64,000 bases of DNA from Drosophila persimilis (Eukaryota; Arthropoda; Insecta; Diptera; Drosophilidae), in contig NW_020825317.1 in NCBI RefSeq assembly GCF_003286085.1, forward strand, positions 1,488,001 to 1,552,000, given 5' to 3'. The notes under the pieces were generated by a model. The model ran no database searches. It was not told the DNA's origin and saw only the letters and a program-made list of their open reading frames with translations. Of the stretch, positions 43,518-54,772 are shown one piece after another (within the stretch, counting starts at the first letter, position 1; each line of letters starts with the position of its first letter). The translations under genes and the position numbers were made by a program.

Positions 43518-44645
43518 TTTTTATACCCGATACTCAAAATGAGTATTGGGGTATATTAGATTTGTGGTAAAAGTGGATGTGTGTAACGTCCAGAAGGAAT
43601 CGTTTCCGACCCCATAAAGTATATATATTCTTGATCAGCATCAATAGCCGAGTCGATTGAGCCATGTCTGTCTGTCCGTCTGTCCGTCTGTCCGTCCGTC
43701 CGTCTGTCCGTCTGTCCGTCCCCTTCAGCGCCTAATGCTCAAAGACTATAAGAGCTAGAGCAACGATGTTTTGGATCCAGACTTCTGTGATATGTCACTG
43801 CTACAAAAATATTTCAAAACTTTGCCCCGCCCACTTCCGCCCCCACAAAGGGCGAAAATCTGTGGCATCCACAATTTTAAAGATACGAGAAAACAAAAAA
43901 CGCAGAATCGTAGAGAATGACCATATCTTCTAGACTGCAGAATCTGAATTGGATCGTATTATTATTATAGCCAGCATCAAGAAAACAATTTCATTTTTTC
44001 TCGCCCTGTCTCTCTCTAACACACAGGTAGCATAGGCGGCTTTGCTTAGAGTAAAACATTAGCGCCTAGATCTCAGAGACTATAAAAGCTAGAGCAACCA
44101 AATTTGGTATCCACACTCCTAATATATCAGACCGAGACGAGTTTGTTTCAAAATTTCGCCACACCCCCTTCCGCCCCCGCAAAGGATGCAAATCTGGGGA
44201 TATTCACAAATCTCAAAGACTATTAACGCTAGAGTAACCAAATTTGGAATCCGCACTTCTCTTAGATCTCACTATAAAACGTGTATCTCAAAATTTCGCC
44301 CCACCCCCTTCCGCCCACACAAAGGACGAAAATCTGTTGCATCCACAATATTGCAGATTCGAGAAAACTAAAAACGGGGAATCATAGATAACGACCATAT
44401 CTATCAGATTGCTGAATCTGGATCAGATCAGATAATTTTTGTAGCCAAAAGGAACAAATCAATTTGCAGTGGCTACGCAGCGCGTGACATCACGCTCAGA
44501 CTGATTTTCTGTCTCTCTCGCACGCACTCTTTGTCGTGTCGTTTAATATTAGCGGCGTCTGCCGGAGGAAAGCCATACTGACTTAGTATCGGGTATAACT
44601 GTAGAGTTGCGGTGTCCGCAGCAACTCACAACGTTCCCCCTCGTT
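43518..44645 (-). repeat. ISY/DINE-like repeat, full-length copy
   Basis: About 1.13 kb. One end carries 'tttttatacccgatactcaa' with a small palindrome (atactca ... tgagtat). The other carries 'agtatcgggtataactgtag' followed by a hairpin (gagttgc ... gcaactc) and 'ttccccctcgtt'. The phrase TATACCCGATACT is thus inverted at both ends. The inside has GTCTGTCC microsatellite and repeated 'ccacttccgcccccac'/'atctgttgcatccac' blocks. Non-coding. The style fits the non-autonomous Helentron partners (DINE-1/ISY type), but this assignment is from memory of the family. Confidence 0.8.
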
Positions 44646-45618
44646 TCTTTTTCACTCTTTGACAACTTCTCATTTCGTTTTGTTATTATTACCTATTTGC
44701 TAAGAATAAAGTGTATTGATATGGGAAAAAAGTTCTTTTGCTTTGCTTTATTCGTTTGGCTGTTATGGGCGGCGAAAGTCAGTGATTGTGAGTATGTACT
44801 CACATTTGCAGCCCACTGTAAATGCCTTTAGAAAGAATGAGAATTGGCTGTAAAAAAACCGCGAAATCTAAACACCAGGGGCTCTCTCACTCTTTCCGCA
44901 AGCCAAAAAGAGGAAGAGAGCATCACCCAGGCCCAGGCAATTGGTAAATAATTTCTTAACCGTTACAGTAAGGGAGGGGGACACGAAAATGTTTTCACTC
45001 GTATGCGTATGGAAGAAATGAGAAAAAAGCCGCTCCATTTTTTTGCGTTATTTGAGTTATTCTCTCAGTTCTCTGTCCTACACAGACAAGTGTTCTCTCA
45101 ATAAAGCAAATGTCCATACATACAAAAGCTGAAAATGTCTAACAAGGTGACGTCATCACCACAGCTGCTCTCTTTCAGCGATTATCATACGGCACCTTAT
45201 TGGTGAATTCACCTTTTATGTCTATTTGGAAAACGTGAATTGAATTGTCCGTTTGTTCCGCATGCTTCTCTGCCCCACTCAGAAAAGAGTTCTCTCAACT
45301 GTCTGTTCACATCCTTACACATTTACATATGGATGCAAGTGTCTTTATTAACAAGATGACGTCATCACCACACTTGCTGTCTTTCGGCGATTATCATACG
45401 CCACCTTATTCATGCATTCACCATGTAAGTCTCTTTCCGCATGCTTTGACTCCGTTCTCTCTTTCTCGAATGACACACTCGTAAAAAGACCGCGAAATCT
45501 CAATAGGCTGTTTCGGTGGGACCAGTTGATATCGAGCCAGGCAGAGCGATAGTCTTTTTACCGATTACCGATTTCGAATTAAACCCATTCAAACTAGTTT
45601 AGCTTTTAACTTATTAAA
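44646..45618. other. spacer between two inverted ISY-like copies, with a diverged ~205-bp direct repeat
   Basis: Holds two related blocks, each with the phrase gtgacgtcatcaccaca-type plus 'cgattatcatacg' and 'caccttatt' (about 45120-45215 and 45325-45430), and a 'ccgcgaaatct' phrase at each side (44865 and 45490). A tiny frame at 44721-44831 is listed separately. Nothing else coding is seen. Confidence 0.5.
44721..44831 (+). CDS. possible 36-aa peptide with a signal-like hydrophobic start
   Basis: ATG 44721 to TAG 44829. The product starts MGKKFFCFALFVWLLWA, a positively charged start plus a hydrophobic core as in signal peptides, then a short Cys-containing tail (CEYVLTFAAHCKCL). No homolog is known to me and chance is likely given the length. 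Confidence 0.15.
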   Translation: MGKKFFCFALFVWLLWAAKVSDCEYVLTFAAHCKCL

Positions 45619-46727
45619 ACGAGGGGGAACGTTGTGAGTTGCTGCGGACACCGCAACTCTACGGTTATACCCGATACTAAGGCAGTATGGCTCTCCTCCG
45701 GCAGACGCCGCTAATATTTAACGACACGACAAAGAGTGCGTGCGAGAGAGACAGAAAATCAGTCTGAGCGTGACGTCGGGCGCTGCGTAGCCAATGCAAA
45801 TTGATTTGTTCCTTTTGGCTACAAAAATTATCTGATCTGATCCAGATTCAGCAATCTGATAGATATGGTCATTATCTATGATTCTGCGTTTTTAGTTTTC
45901 TCAAATTTGCAATATTGTGGATGCAACAGATTTTCGTCCTTTGTGGGGGCGGATGGGGGTGGGGCGAAATTCTGAGATATACGTTTTATAGTGACATCTT
46001 AAAGGAGTGTGTGTACCAAATTTGGTTACTCTAGCCTTAATAGTCTCTGAGATTTGTGGTTGCCTCAGATTTTCGTCCTTTGCGGGGGCGGAAGGGGGTG
46101 TGGCGAAATTTTGACAGGAAACGGTCAAGGTCCGATATCACAGGAGTGTGGATACCAAATTTGGTTGCTCTGGCTTTTATAGGTTCTGAGATCCTTGAAC
46201 TCATATTTTGCAATTGGCAAAACCGACCATGAAACCTGTGTGTTAGAGTGAGACAGAGCGAGAAAAAGTGAAATTGTTTTCGTGATTCTGGCTGTAATAA
46301 TTATACGATCTGGTTCAGATTTTGCACTCTAGAAGATATAGTCATCTTCTACGATTCTGCGTTTTTAGTTTTCTCGTATCGTCGAAATTGTGGATGCCAC
46401 AGATTTTCGCCCTTTATGGGGGCGGAAGTGGGCGGGGCAAAGTTTTGAAATATTTTTGGAGCAGTGACATATTACAGAAGTCTGGATCCAAAACATCGTT
46501 GCTCTAGCTCTTATAGTCTTTGAGCATTAGGCGCTGAAGGGGACGGACAGACGGACAGACGGACGGACGGACAGACAGACAGGGCTCAATCGACTCGGCT
46601 ATTGATGCTGATCAAGAATATATATACTTTATAGGGTCGGAAACGATTCCTTCTGGACGTTACACACATCCACTTTTACCACAAATCTAATATACCCCAA
46701 TACTCATTTTGAGTATCGGGTATAAAA
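45619..46727 (+). repeat. ISY/DINE-like repeat, full-length copy, inverted relative to 43518
   Basis: Starts 'acgagggggaacgttgtgag' and ends 'gagtatcgggtataaaaa'. Contains the same blocks as 43518-44645 in reverse order, with the GACGGACAGACGG run near 46538-46580. Together with that copy it forms a large imperfect palindrome around a 1 kb spacer. Confidence 0.85.
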
Positions 46728-47475
46728 AGGTAGTGCTTGTTTATTAAGGTATAGTGCCTTAGTTTTTCTGCGCCGATCGTTAGTTAGAAACTAATAACAG
46801 TTTCTAACTTTCGTCGTTGCTTCGCGCGCTTTTCAGTGCCTCTGCTGGCGTCACTGGAGGCTGAGGCCGGACGTCGCTGCCTGCATAGCGGCTGAGGACG
46901 GACGTCGCTGCTTCTCTCGCCAGGGGACGTCGCTGCCACCGATTGCTGACGCTTTGGGAAGTTAAAAGTTAATTTACATTAATTATATATTATATATATA
47001 TAATTATATATATAATTATAGTTTTATAATATATACATATATATAAATATATATTATATTATATTTCATTATTAGTTATATTATTAGTATATGTATGTCG
47101 GAAAATGAAGACCCTGATGCGGCACATCGTTCTCTTGATTTTCATCCGCCATTTTGTATCACCGCTGTAGCACAGCAAGTCACTTGCGTCGCGTTCTTTT
47201 CGTAGTCCAATCTCGACTGACTCTCAACAACAACACTAGCAGCATGCTCATCTGAGACGCTCTCTCTCTCGCTCAGACTATGCTCTCAGCAACATTGTGT
47301 ATCATTGAATATATCGATACAGCTATCGTAGTAACTAATTTTATTGTAAGTCGATTACTTATTTTATTTAAAAATACTGGAATTATTTCATAATCTCCGA
47401 CATGTATATATTATATATTTACTATATAGTTTTTCTTATTTTTGTTATTTAATTATATTTTAACTACATTTTATC
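46728..47475 (+). other. Helentron 5' non-coding region with hairpin and AT-rich tract
   Basis: Contains a perfect 10-bp inverted repeat (46783-46808: GTTAGAAACT, six bases, AGTTTCTAAC), three 'ggacgtcgctgc' repeats (about 46860-46940), and TA-rich simple sequence (about 46976-47090). No gene. Confidence 0.6.
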
Positions 47476-48659
47476 ATGCCTCGTAGGCTATCTGCTTCTC
47501 AGCAGTCTCAGAGACGCAAATTGAGAAACAGATCAAATAGAGATAGGAATTTAGGAAATTTAGAAAATGTCGAGTTTATTGAAAATAGGGAACTTGTAAT
47601 AGATGCAGACCCTGAGTTCGTTGACCCAGTTAGAAACCAAGAGCTAGATGCGGAGGGAGAAAATCAAGTGACTGCTTGGCAAGTTCCAGGAGTAGGTCGG
47701 GAAGAGCAGGCAGCCGTCCCTGGTGAGCAGGTAGAGAATAAAGTAGGCAATACTGACGACAGAAATGCACAGAATAAACGACAAGTGTCCGTGCGTCAGT
47801 CCGTACGTTTACGGAACCAACATGTAGAGAATATAGAAGAAAGAGTAGAATTGAGAACACGACAGGGGCAAGTGGCCAACACTGAGCGTCGGTTCAAACG
47901 GAGACGAAGCCAAAGGTATAGGGCTACAGAGCAGGCACAAAATACCGCCGAACATGTACTGAGACGAACAGACTCTCGCATTAGACATGAGGAGCAAGTG
48001 GCCGATACTGTGCGTCGGTCCAGACGGAGACAGGACTTGGACTATAGGGCACGAGAGCAAGAACAGAATACAGGAGAACAGACGCACAGATTAGACATGA
48101 GGAGCAAGTGACCAATACTGTGCGTCGGTCCAGACGTAGACAGGACTTGGACTATAGGACAAGGGAGCAAGAACGGAACACAGAGAGGCGACAACGCATA
48201 CCTTTAAATAATGAAAGGAGACGCATGTTAGAAAGAGAACAGGATAGAGTTCGCAGGGTCCAAGAACGGAGCTTAGTAGATCGTAGGCGTATCTCGCGAG
48301 CGCAAGACACTCTGGCACGCCAAGCTGCTCGTGCCGCAGCACGACAGCTAGAAATTGACGCTGCCAGAACTGCTAGTCAGAGAGTTAGCCAATATAGGAG
48401 CGATAGCAGCAATAGAGTTGAGCAAAATTTAAGAAACGCCTCCCGTATGCAGCAGGAACGAGCAAATATCTCCCAGGAAGATAGGGCTCAGATAGAACCC
48501 AGAATCAGGCTTAGTGGCCTAGAAGCTCTGAAAGTAGTTTATAACAGGAATGTTAAGCTGGGTGCTGATCAGGTTTGCCTTTCTTGCAAAGGCCTGTGGT
48601 TCCCCAAACAAATTTGTAAGATTCCTCGCGTCCTTTTAGAAAGTGATTGCGAGTGGTGA
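47476..48659 (+). pseudogene. Helentron N-terminal region (Arg-rich repeats and zinc-binding-like segment)
   Basis: ATG 47476 begins 'MPRRLSASQQSQRRKLRNRS'. It carries roughly 38-residue tandem repeats (type 'VRRSRRRQDLDYRAREQEQN') at about 47870-48190. A frameshift near 48090 moves the reading from the first frame to the next at 48108. The second part ends with 'KVVYNRNVKLGADQVCLSCK' and 'CKIPRV', the Cys-bearing segment (CXXC ... C) that precedes the Helitron-like N domain in these proteins. A further frameshift near 48645 follows. Confidence 0.75.
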
Positions 48660-50700
48660 AATTTTCGCTCTTGAAAGCCTTTTAGAATTCCCTTCTGATT
48701 GCTCAACATTAAAATTTTGCAGAACATTTCATAGCAACATTAAGAAGCGTAAAAAACCTAAGCTTTTCTTCAATGAATTAGATTTCCCTCAGCTGCCCGA
48801 CTGCTTAAAGGGGCTTACTCTATTAGAGGAACGACTGATTTCTCCTCGACTTCCATTTATGATAATTAAGCCTATATTGCCTGGGGGGCGAGGTCAAAAT
48901 GCCATTAAAGGGGCAGTGGTAAACGTCCCTATTTCGGTAAGCGATATCGTGAAGGAGCTTCCACGAGCTTTCCATGAAGCCCAGGTAATTCAGCTCCACC
49001 TCAAACGCAGAAAAGAGTATCTTCATGCTTTCATGGCTGAAACCATTAGACCTTCCAACATTTTTGAAGCACTTCGTTATTTAGTTACCACAGATTTGTA
49101 TAAAAAGCATAATGTTGTAGTGAACGAGCAATGGATCTCTGGTTTCACATCCGATATTGTTCCTTTCGTAGCATCTCAAGCAGACGCAGCCTTTTTAGAA
49201 AGTATGCAGAATAGAGATAGGAATGTAGATATGGAGCCGGCCCATCCCGACGAGGAAGTAGAAGCCGAAGAGCTCAACCCTGGAGGTCAGGAAACTCTGC
49301 TTGAAAACAACATACCATTTGATGATAGGATTATTAAAATCGCACCAGGTCAAGGCCAACGACCTCTCGACATGATTGTAGACATTGACTCGGAAGAGTT
49401 ATCCTTTCCCACTATTTATGCAGGCGTCAAAAGACAATCTTCGCAAAGTTTTACAACCATTGTTAGATCAGAGCTTCGAAATGTAGATAGGAGAGGTTGT
49501 AGAACTGACAAACTATTCTTCAATTACAAGAAGTTAGAACTCATTAAGATTCGAAATAATATTTCAATCTGCTTACGTAAGCGGAGCACTTCCAGTGCAG
49601 TAACGGCAGCTAACGCTCTTAATGAGAATTTCACAGGGGGGCTTATTAACCACGATGAGGGATATAGGGTTCTTCGCGATATTCGATCGTCTCCGGCTCA
49701 CTGGGAGGATGAATAGAAGAAGGTTATGGCCATGATTCGTCAGTTCGGCCTGCCGACTTTTTTCATTACTCTGTCTGCTGCTGAAACGCGGTGACCAGAG
49801 TTGCTTGTTTTGCTCAAAAAAACGTAGATAGGGAGATCATTAGCGAAGAAGAAGCAATGAATCTACCCTACACCGAAAAGGAGCGTCTTATCAGGGCAGA
49901 TCCAGTTACTTGTGCTAGGTATTTCGATTATAGGTATCGCGAGATTTTAAAAGTTATGAGGAATCGCGAGGGCATTTTCGGGGAAAACTTCGTCATCAAA
50001 TATTATTGGCGTGTTGAATTCCAACAAAGAGGTTCCCCCCATATTCACGGCATGTTTTGGCTGAAAGATGCCCCAGCAGTGGACTTAACCAGTACAGAGT
50101 CAATTTCAACAGTTATAGTCTTCATTAACAAACATATTACAGTAGATGTCACAGACTCTGAATTAGCTCCGTATGTTGAATACCAAAATCATCGGCATAA
50201 GGACATGTCATGTCTTAAAAAAGCCAATAAAAGTGGAAAAAAAGTTTGTAGATTCGGTATTCCATACCCTCCAATGCCCCAAACGGAGATATTAAGTCCA
50301 CTGCCGGAGGAAACTCCAAACCTTGATTTTCACCAAGGAAATTTTAAGAAAATTCAAGACCTACTAAATTCTGATCAATCCTCTGATATGATTGATCACT
50401 TGAGCATATTTGAGAACTTTCTTTCGCACGAACAAGTGAGCCTCAATTACGAGGACTACAAATATGCAATTTCTTCTGGTTTAAAGAAACCACACATTTT
50501 TCTAAAAAGGTCATTGCTGAGATTTGCGTTAATGCTTATAATAAACACATCCTTTCAATGCAAAGGGCCAATATGGATATCCAATATATTTTGGACCCTT
50601 ATGCATGCTGTAGCTATATAATAAATTATATAAATAAAACCCAAAGGGGTATTTTTCTAAGCTTATGCGCGAAGCTGCAAAATAAGTTCAAGGGGGCAAT
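48643..50700 (+). pseudogene. Helentron Rep (HUH endonuclease) domain
   Basis: Rep nicks and rejoins DNA for rolling-circle transposition. The frame 48643-49716 holds the Helitron-like N region ('HLKRRKEYLHAFMAETIRPS'), and 49791-50621 has the HUH motif in 'RVEFQQRGSPHIHGMFWL' (about 50010-50063). After a frameshift near 50514, the tyrosine motif 'SYIINYINKTQRG' is readable at about 50612-50650. A stop at 49714, the gap 49717-49790 and other stops make it inactive. Catalytic His and Tyr codons are still intact. Confidence 0.85.
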
Positions 50701-50819
50701 TACACGATAAGACAAAAGCTACAGCATATTGGTCACAAATTTATTTCTGGCACTGAGATATCTGCTCAGGAAGCCGTATATTGTTGTCTAGGCATTCCGT
50801 TGTCCGGAACTAGCAACAA

Positions 50820-51602
50820 ATGTGTTCAAGTAAATACTTCCCTCCAGAGCAACGAATTCGAATGCTCAAATCCACAAGCATCCTACAAAATATGCATCAG
50901 GAGTCCACTGACATATTCGTCAAAGGATTGCTGGAGCGCTATGAACAAAGACCAACTGATCTTGAGGGACTGTGTTTAGCCAATTTTGCAGCAAATTATG
51001 AATTTTCTAAAAGCGGGAAAAGAACTATCCAAAATAGAGATGATGAAGAGGACGAAGAAAATGAGGCACAAGTAGAAGTTTTTATCTCTCTCCGCGATAA
51101 TAGTGGTTTTATTAGGGAAATAACTAAGCCGTCCATTTTAAAATATATGAGGTTTAATATAAATACAGATAGGTCAAACTATTATAGAGCATTAGCTATG
51201 CTGTTTTATCCGTGGAGAGATGAAGAGAAAGATTTAGTGAGCGTAAATTGCGAGGATCTTTATAATAATCATCAGGATTTGGTAAATTCAAATTTCCAAA
51301 AATTCAATGCATTAGGAGATTTGGAAGACGCGCTTAGGAGGGCCATGGAAGCCGAAGAGAATAGGGAGGAAGGTGAAGAGGTAGTTGATGAGGCAATTGC
51401 TGAGGAGTTTAGGGCTTTAGCGATTCCAGAAATAAGTTCCCAGATAAATGTTTTGAATTTGAATGACCAGGCAGCGGATCAAGATAGAAGTATTCGATTA
51501 ATTAAGCTTCCTCCTATTGTTTCCCTTAATATTTTAGCTAATTTGATTAGATCGCTGAATTTGAAGCAAAAAACCTACATATCTCACCCATGTTCTGCAT
51601 AA
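50820..51602 (+). pseudogene. Helentron linker between Rep and helicase
   Basis: A 260-codon frame with an acidic, Glu-rich segment ('DDEEDEENEAQVEV', 'MEAEENREEGEEVVDEAIAE') and a 'SNYYRALAMLFYPWRDEEKD' motif typical of the region before the Pif1 domain in Helitron proteins. It ends just before the Walker A motif, with a frame change near 51600. Confidence 0.7.
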
Positions 51603-51661
51603 TGTGAGAAATAAAGCAGTTTTTTATGAGTTTGTTGGTGGCGGCGCAGGCGTCGGCAAGA

Positions 51662-51668
51662 GTAGAAC
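51662..51668. repeat. 7-bp target duplication GTAGAAC of the first MITE, left copy
   Basis: Right copy at 52399-52405. Removing the insert and one copy restores the helicase frame after Walker A. Confidence 0.85.
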
Positions 51669-52398
51669 CAAAGACTATACATACAATACCAAGATGTTGC
51701 ATGAGGAACAAATTCTTTTTCAATTTTCGTTTGACGCTTCATGGTACGGGCGCGCGGGGCTATTTCTTCAATTCTCTTTTACGCTACCTTCGCCTCCGAA
51801 ATGCTACTTGGCTTCGTCAATGCCTCGGTCAGCGTCGAGTCGGTGTGTCTCGAGAGATGGAATACAAAAACAAAATATGAATCGTCTGCGTGCCGAAGCC
51901 GTAGGGCAGCGTGGTCGCTGATGTCTTTGGCGCGGCACAGTGGGGACTCAGCCGAAATAGTAAAAAAATTGTATGAGTGCTTTAGATAAATTTAATGTAC
52001 GCATCTAATAGAGAATTTTCCAATCGAATTTTCAAGATAGTTTTAGTTTAGGAGATATAAGCACTCAAAGTTTAACATTTTTTCAGTGTGAAAATATTTT
52101 TTGAGCTCATATTCACTAACTAATTTAGCAAGCAGAGACGGCCAAAGGTCCCACTGTGCCGCTCCAAAGACATCGGCGATCCGCGACCACCGCTTCGACG
52201 GTGCTGAGGCTCGAGAGTCCAGAATTGCCGAACAGACGAAACCGATGGACAGCGGGGTCGCGGTAGAGTCGAAGTACAGGCGAAAAGGGAATTGAAACCC
52301 CGCGCGCTCCCTCGTGCCTTTTGGGTTCTAATGTTAGGACCCGCCATAGAACAGCTTTTTGGTCGCTCATGCAACATCTTGGTATTGTATAGTCTTTG
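51669..52398. mobile_element. P-like MITE, 730 bp, copy 1
   Basis: Ends are inverted: CAAAGACTATAC at the left and GTATAGTCTTTG at the right, continuing into longer imperfect inverted sequence with 'ccaagatgttgcatga'. A 7-bp duplication flanks it. The interior is non-coding, with GC-rich subterminal arms ('gcgcgcgggg') and an AT-rich centre. A 7-bp duplication and a CAAAGACT-like end fit the P superfamily (1360/Hoppel-type), from memory. The second copy is at 57518-58159 in opposite orientation. Confidence 0.85.
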
Positions 52399-53753
52399 GT
52401 AGAACCATATCTACAATTTTTCAGACCATTTCCCAGGAGTTTAATCGTAGACCAGGATCTAACCCAGAAACTGTTAGAGTTCTGCTGTGTGCTCCCACAG
52501 GAAAAGCTGCATTTGGTATTGGAGGTGCCACACTTCACTCAATGTTTTCTTTACCTCTCAATCAATCCAACCATGCTTTTAAACAATTGGGTCCAGATTT
52601 GTTAAATACCTTGCGTTGAAGATTTATTGATCTTAAAATTCTTATAATTGACGAAATTTCTATGGTCGGTGAAAAAATGTTTTCATATTTGGATATGCGT
52701 CTAAAACAAATATTTTCACAGCCCGAGAGTCCTTTCGGTGGCATTTCTGTTGTCGTGTTTGGCGATCTAAGGAAGTTATGTCCAGTAGGAATCCGTTGAA
52801 TATCCAACGATCGATATTCAAATCCTCATCAGGAGCGCATAATCCATACAGTGCGATAGTTGGCTCTAGTCTCTGGGAAAGCTTCAAGTTTTTCGAACTT
52901 ACAGAGATAATGCGACAGCGAGATGACCAACCTTTTGCAACCGCACTAAATAACATGGCATCGGCCGTAATGACGTCAGAAGATATTCAATTGCTTAGGG
53001 ACCGAATAGTTCACGGCAGTGAAGCACCAAGAGATGCGATCCACTTATTGTATAGCATTAGCGAGACAGATAAGTACAATAAGGAGAAGCTTTTTTCGAT
53101 TATGACTGTAGAATATACTTCAATAGCTTTAGACTCCATCAAAGCCGATCATCTTAACCCAGAAATCAAAACAAAATATCTGGACTCTGTTAAGAGTTTC
53201 AAAATTTCGAATACACATGGCTTGTGCACTTCATTGGTTCTCAAAACCACTGCTAAATATATGATGAAAGTCAATGTAGATACATCAGATGGTCTTGTTA
53301 ACGGAGCCACTGGTGTTTTAGTGCAGATAGATCTCAGCTCATTCAATGCCCCCGAACTTCTTTGGATACATTTTCTCGAGGAAAGCGTAGGAGTTAACGC
53401 ACGGTCAAAGCGCAGCCATAGTAACGAATCTTCTTGGACCCCAATTCAGAAAACTACAAAATGTTTTCAATACCATCAAAACGAACAAGTTACTATTGAC
53501 CGAAAACAGTTTCCTATTGTAGCTGCAGAAGCTATAACTCTTCATAAGAGTCAGGGAGCAACATACAGCAAAGTGTAGGGTAGTAGGGCCACCAGTGCGA
53601 ACGGACTTTATATCGTTGGACCACTCATTCCTTCGAGACCCAAGCGGGACTGTCCTGTCGCGAAAGAGATGGAGAGCTTGCGTTCCGCTAAGTTACTTCA
53701 CACCCACTTCGATTGTTTACTCAATCCGTCCGAATTAAATATTTTCTTCTATT

Positions 53754-54221
53754 TTGTGCTTCGTTGAGGCTTCCACATACTCAAATGAAGCTTATAATAT
53801 TCCTGGCTTTTCCACAGCAGTGCGGTTAGATTGCCAGTCCGTAGCCAGCGGAGCTAGACCGAAAAGAGGCATTCTAATATTCGTTAGGAATGAACTTTTG
53901 AATCATTGTAGTATTATTGAAAGTAATAGATATTATGCGGATTTCGGGAACTTAGCATCTCCAGTGTTCGAGTATGCTTTGTTTAAGTACAAATCTGTCG
54001 ATTTTATTGTTATTTACAGAACCCCCACGTATCCGTTGCGAAAGTTCGAAGCAGAACTAGAGGTCTTATTTCAACGGTATCCGTTTTTAGATAGAAATTC
54101 CGTAGTGTTAGGAGATTTTAATTTATGCCTTCGTTGCCTTTTAGGCTGCTGTAAGAAAATTTATAAATTCCTTTCAGAAAGGAATAGTAGGCCATATTTA
54201 GATTTGGAGAGGATTTGTTAG
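53754..54221 (+). pseudogene. Helentron EEP-type endonuclease domain
   Basis: Reads 'GARPKRGILIFVRNE', 'FIVIYRTPTYPLRKFEAELE' and 'RNSVVLGDFNL' (about 54088-54126), the ending pattern of exonuclease-endonuclease-phosphatase domains as in non-LTR retrotransposons. In Helentrons such a domain follows the helicase. Here it is separated by a degenerate stretch (53579-53753) and is shorter than a full domain (~155 codons against more than 200), so the C-terminal catalytic His region is missing. Confidence 0.7.
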
Positions 54222-54649
54222 ATTTTTAGGATTTGTTAGAGAGGCAGAAGATTAGATTTGTTTGGTAATCAGGCAATAGTGTAAATATTTAATATTTTGC
54301 ATTGTTTAGCCGTATTCTTAATTATATTATTACTTTAATCTTTACTTTTTTTAAAACTTTTTTATTTTTATCTGTTTTATTATTTTGTTAATTAAGTTTG
54401 TATGAAATAGGTTTATTAGGTTTATTTCTATGTAAATAGGTATTCATTCATGTTAGTCTATATATTTTTATAAAGGATTGGAATCCCCTTTTTTATTTTT
54501 TGGGGAATATGGAGCTTAAAAATGCTTTTAAAAGCAGCTCAAGTCGACTCGTAGGTCCCCAAGATTATATTTTGGCTAGAGTGACCCCATTGAATCGTGA
54601 TGGCCTCCCCGTGGTGTTCCCTGGGTACCAATTTAAAGTGTTAAGCGTC
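54222..54649 (+). other. Helentron 3' non-coding end
   Basis: T-rich non-coding sequence. A potential stem (TCCCC ... GGGGA around a T-rich loop) at about 54486-54509 could be the terminal hairpin of the element. Confidence 0.4.
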
Positions 54650-54772
54650 CGACTGATTTTCTGTCTCTCTCGCACGCACTCTTTGTCGTGTCGTTTAATA
54701 TTAGCGGCGTCTGCGGCGGATATAAATGTAGAGTTGCGGTGTCCGCAGCAACTCACAACGTTCCCCCTCGTT
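54650..54772 (-). repeat. ISY/DINE-like end fragment
   Basis: Only the outer ~123 bp of the family: 'gactgattttctgtctctct', the 'attagcggcgtctgc' phrase, a 20-bp gap relative to full copies, then the hairpin end 'cagcaactcacaacgttcc'. It points opposite to 45619, so the Helentron is bracketed by inverted family ends. Confidence 0.8.

Larger units (their letters stand above)
51603..53578 (+). pseudogene. Helentron Pif1-type helicase, split by a MITE
   Basis: Unwinds DNA during transposition. Walker A 'GGAGVGKSR' is at about 51640-51667. The MITE 51669-52398 with its duplication follows directly. After it come 'LLCAPTGKAAFGIGGATLHS' (52490-52550), Walker B 'LIIDEISMVG' (about 52640-52670), 'ELTEIMRQRDDQPF' (motif region near 52900) and the late motif 'AITLHKSQGATYSKV' at the end. 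Stops at 52617 and near 52797 and frame changes show decay independent of the MITE. Confidence 0.85.
46728..54640 (+). mobile_element. Helentron (Helitron-type rolling-circle transposon), autonomous type but decayed
   Basis: Encodes in order an Arg-rich N-terminal region, a Rep endonuclease with the HUH motif and paired tyrosines, a Pif1-type helicase and an EEP-type endonuclease. The EEP domain at the C-terminus is the mark of Helentrons as opposed to classical Helitrons. Frameshifts and stops are numerous, and a 730-bp MITE splits the helicase. The exact ends are uncertain; the left edge is taken as the end of the ISY-like copy and the right edge as the start of the ISY scrap at 54650. Confidence 0.85.

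Noticed and set aside
45901-46507. Open frames within ISY-like copies (also at 38415, 44186 and 61162)
   Set aside because: The same frames recur in the non-coding repeat copies with different interruptions. No domain or codon bias.
51604-52377. Open frames in the MITE
   Set aside because: They differ between the two copies and the interior has no transposase motif.
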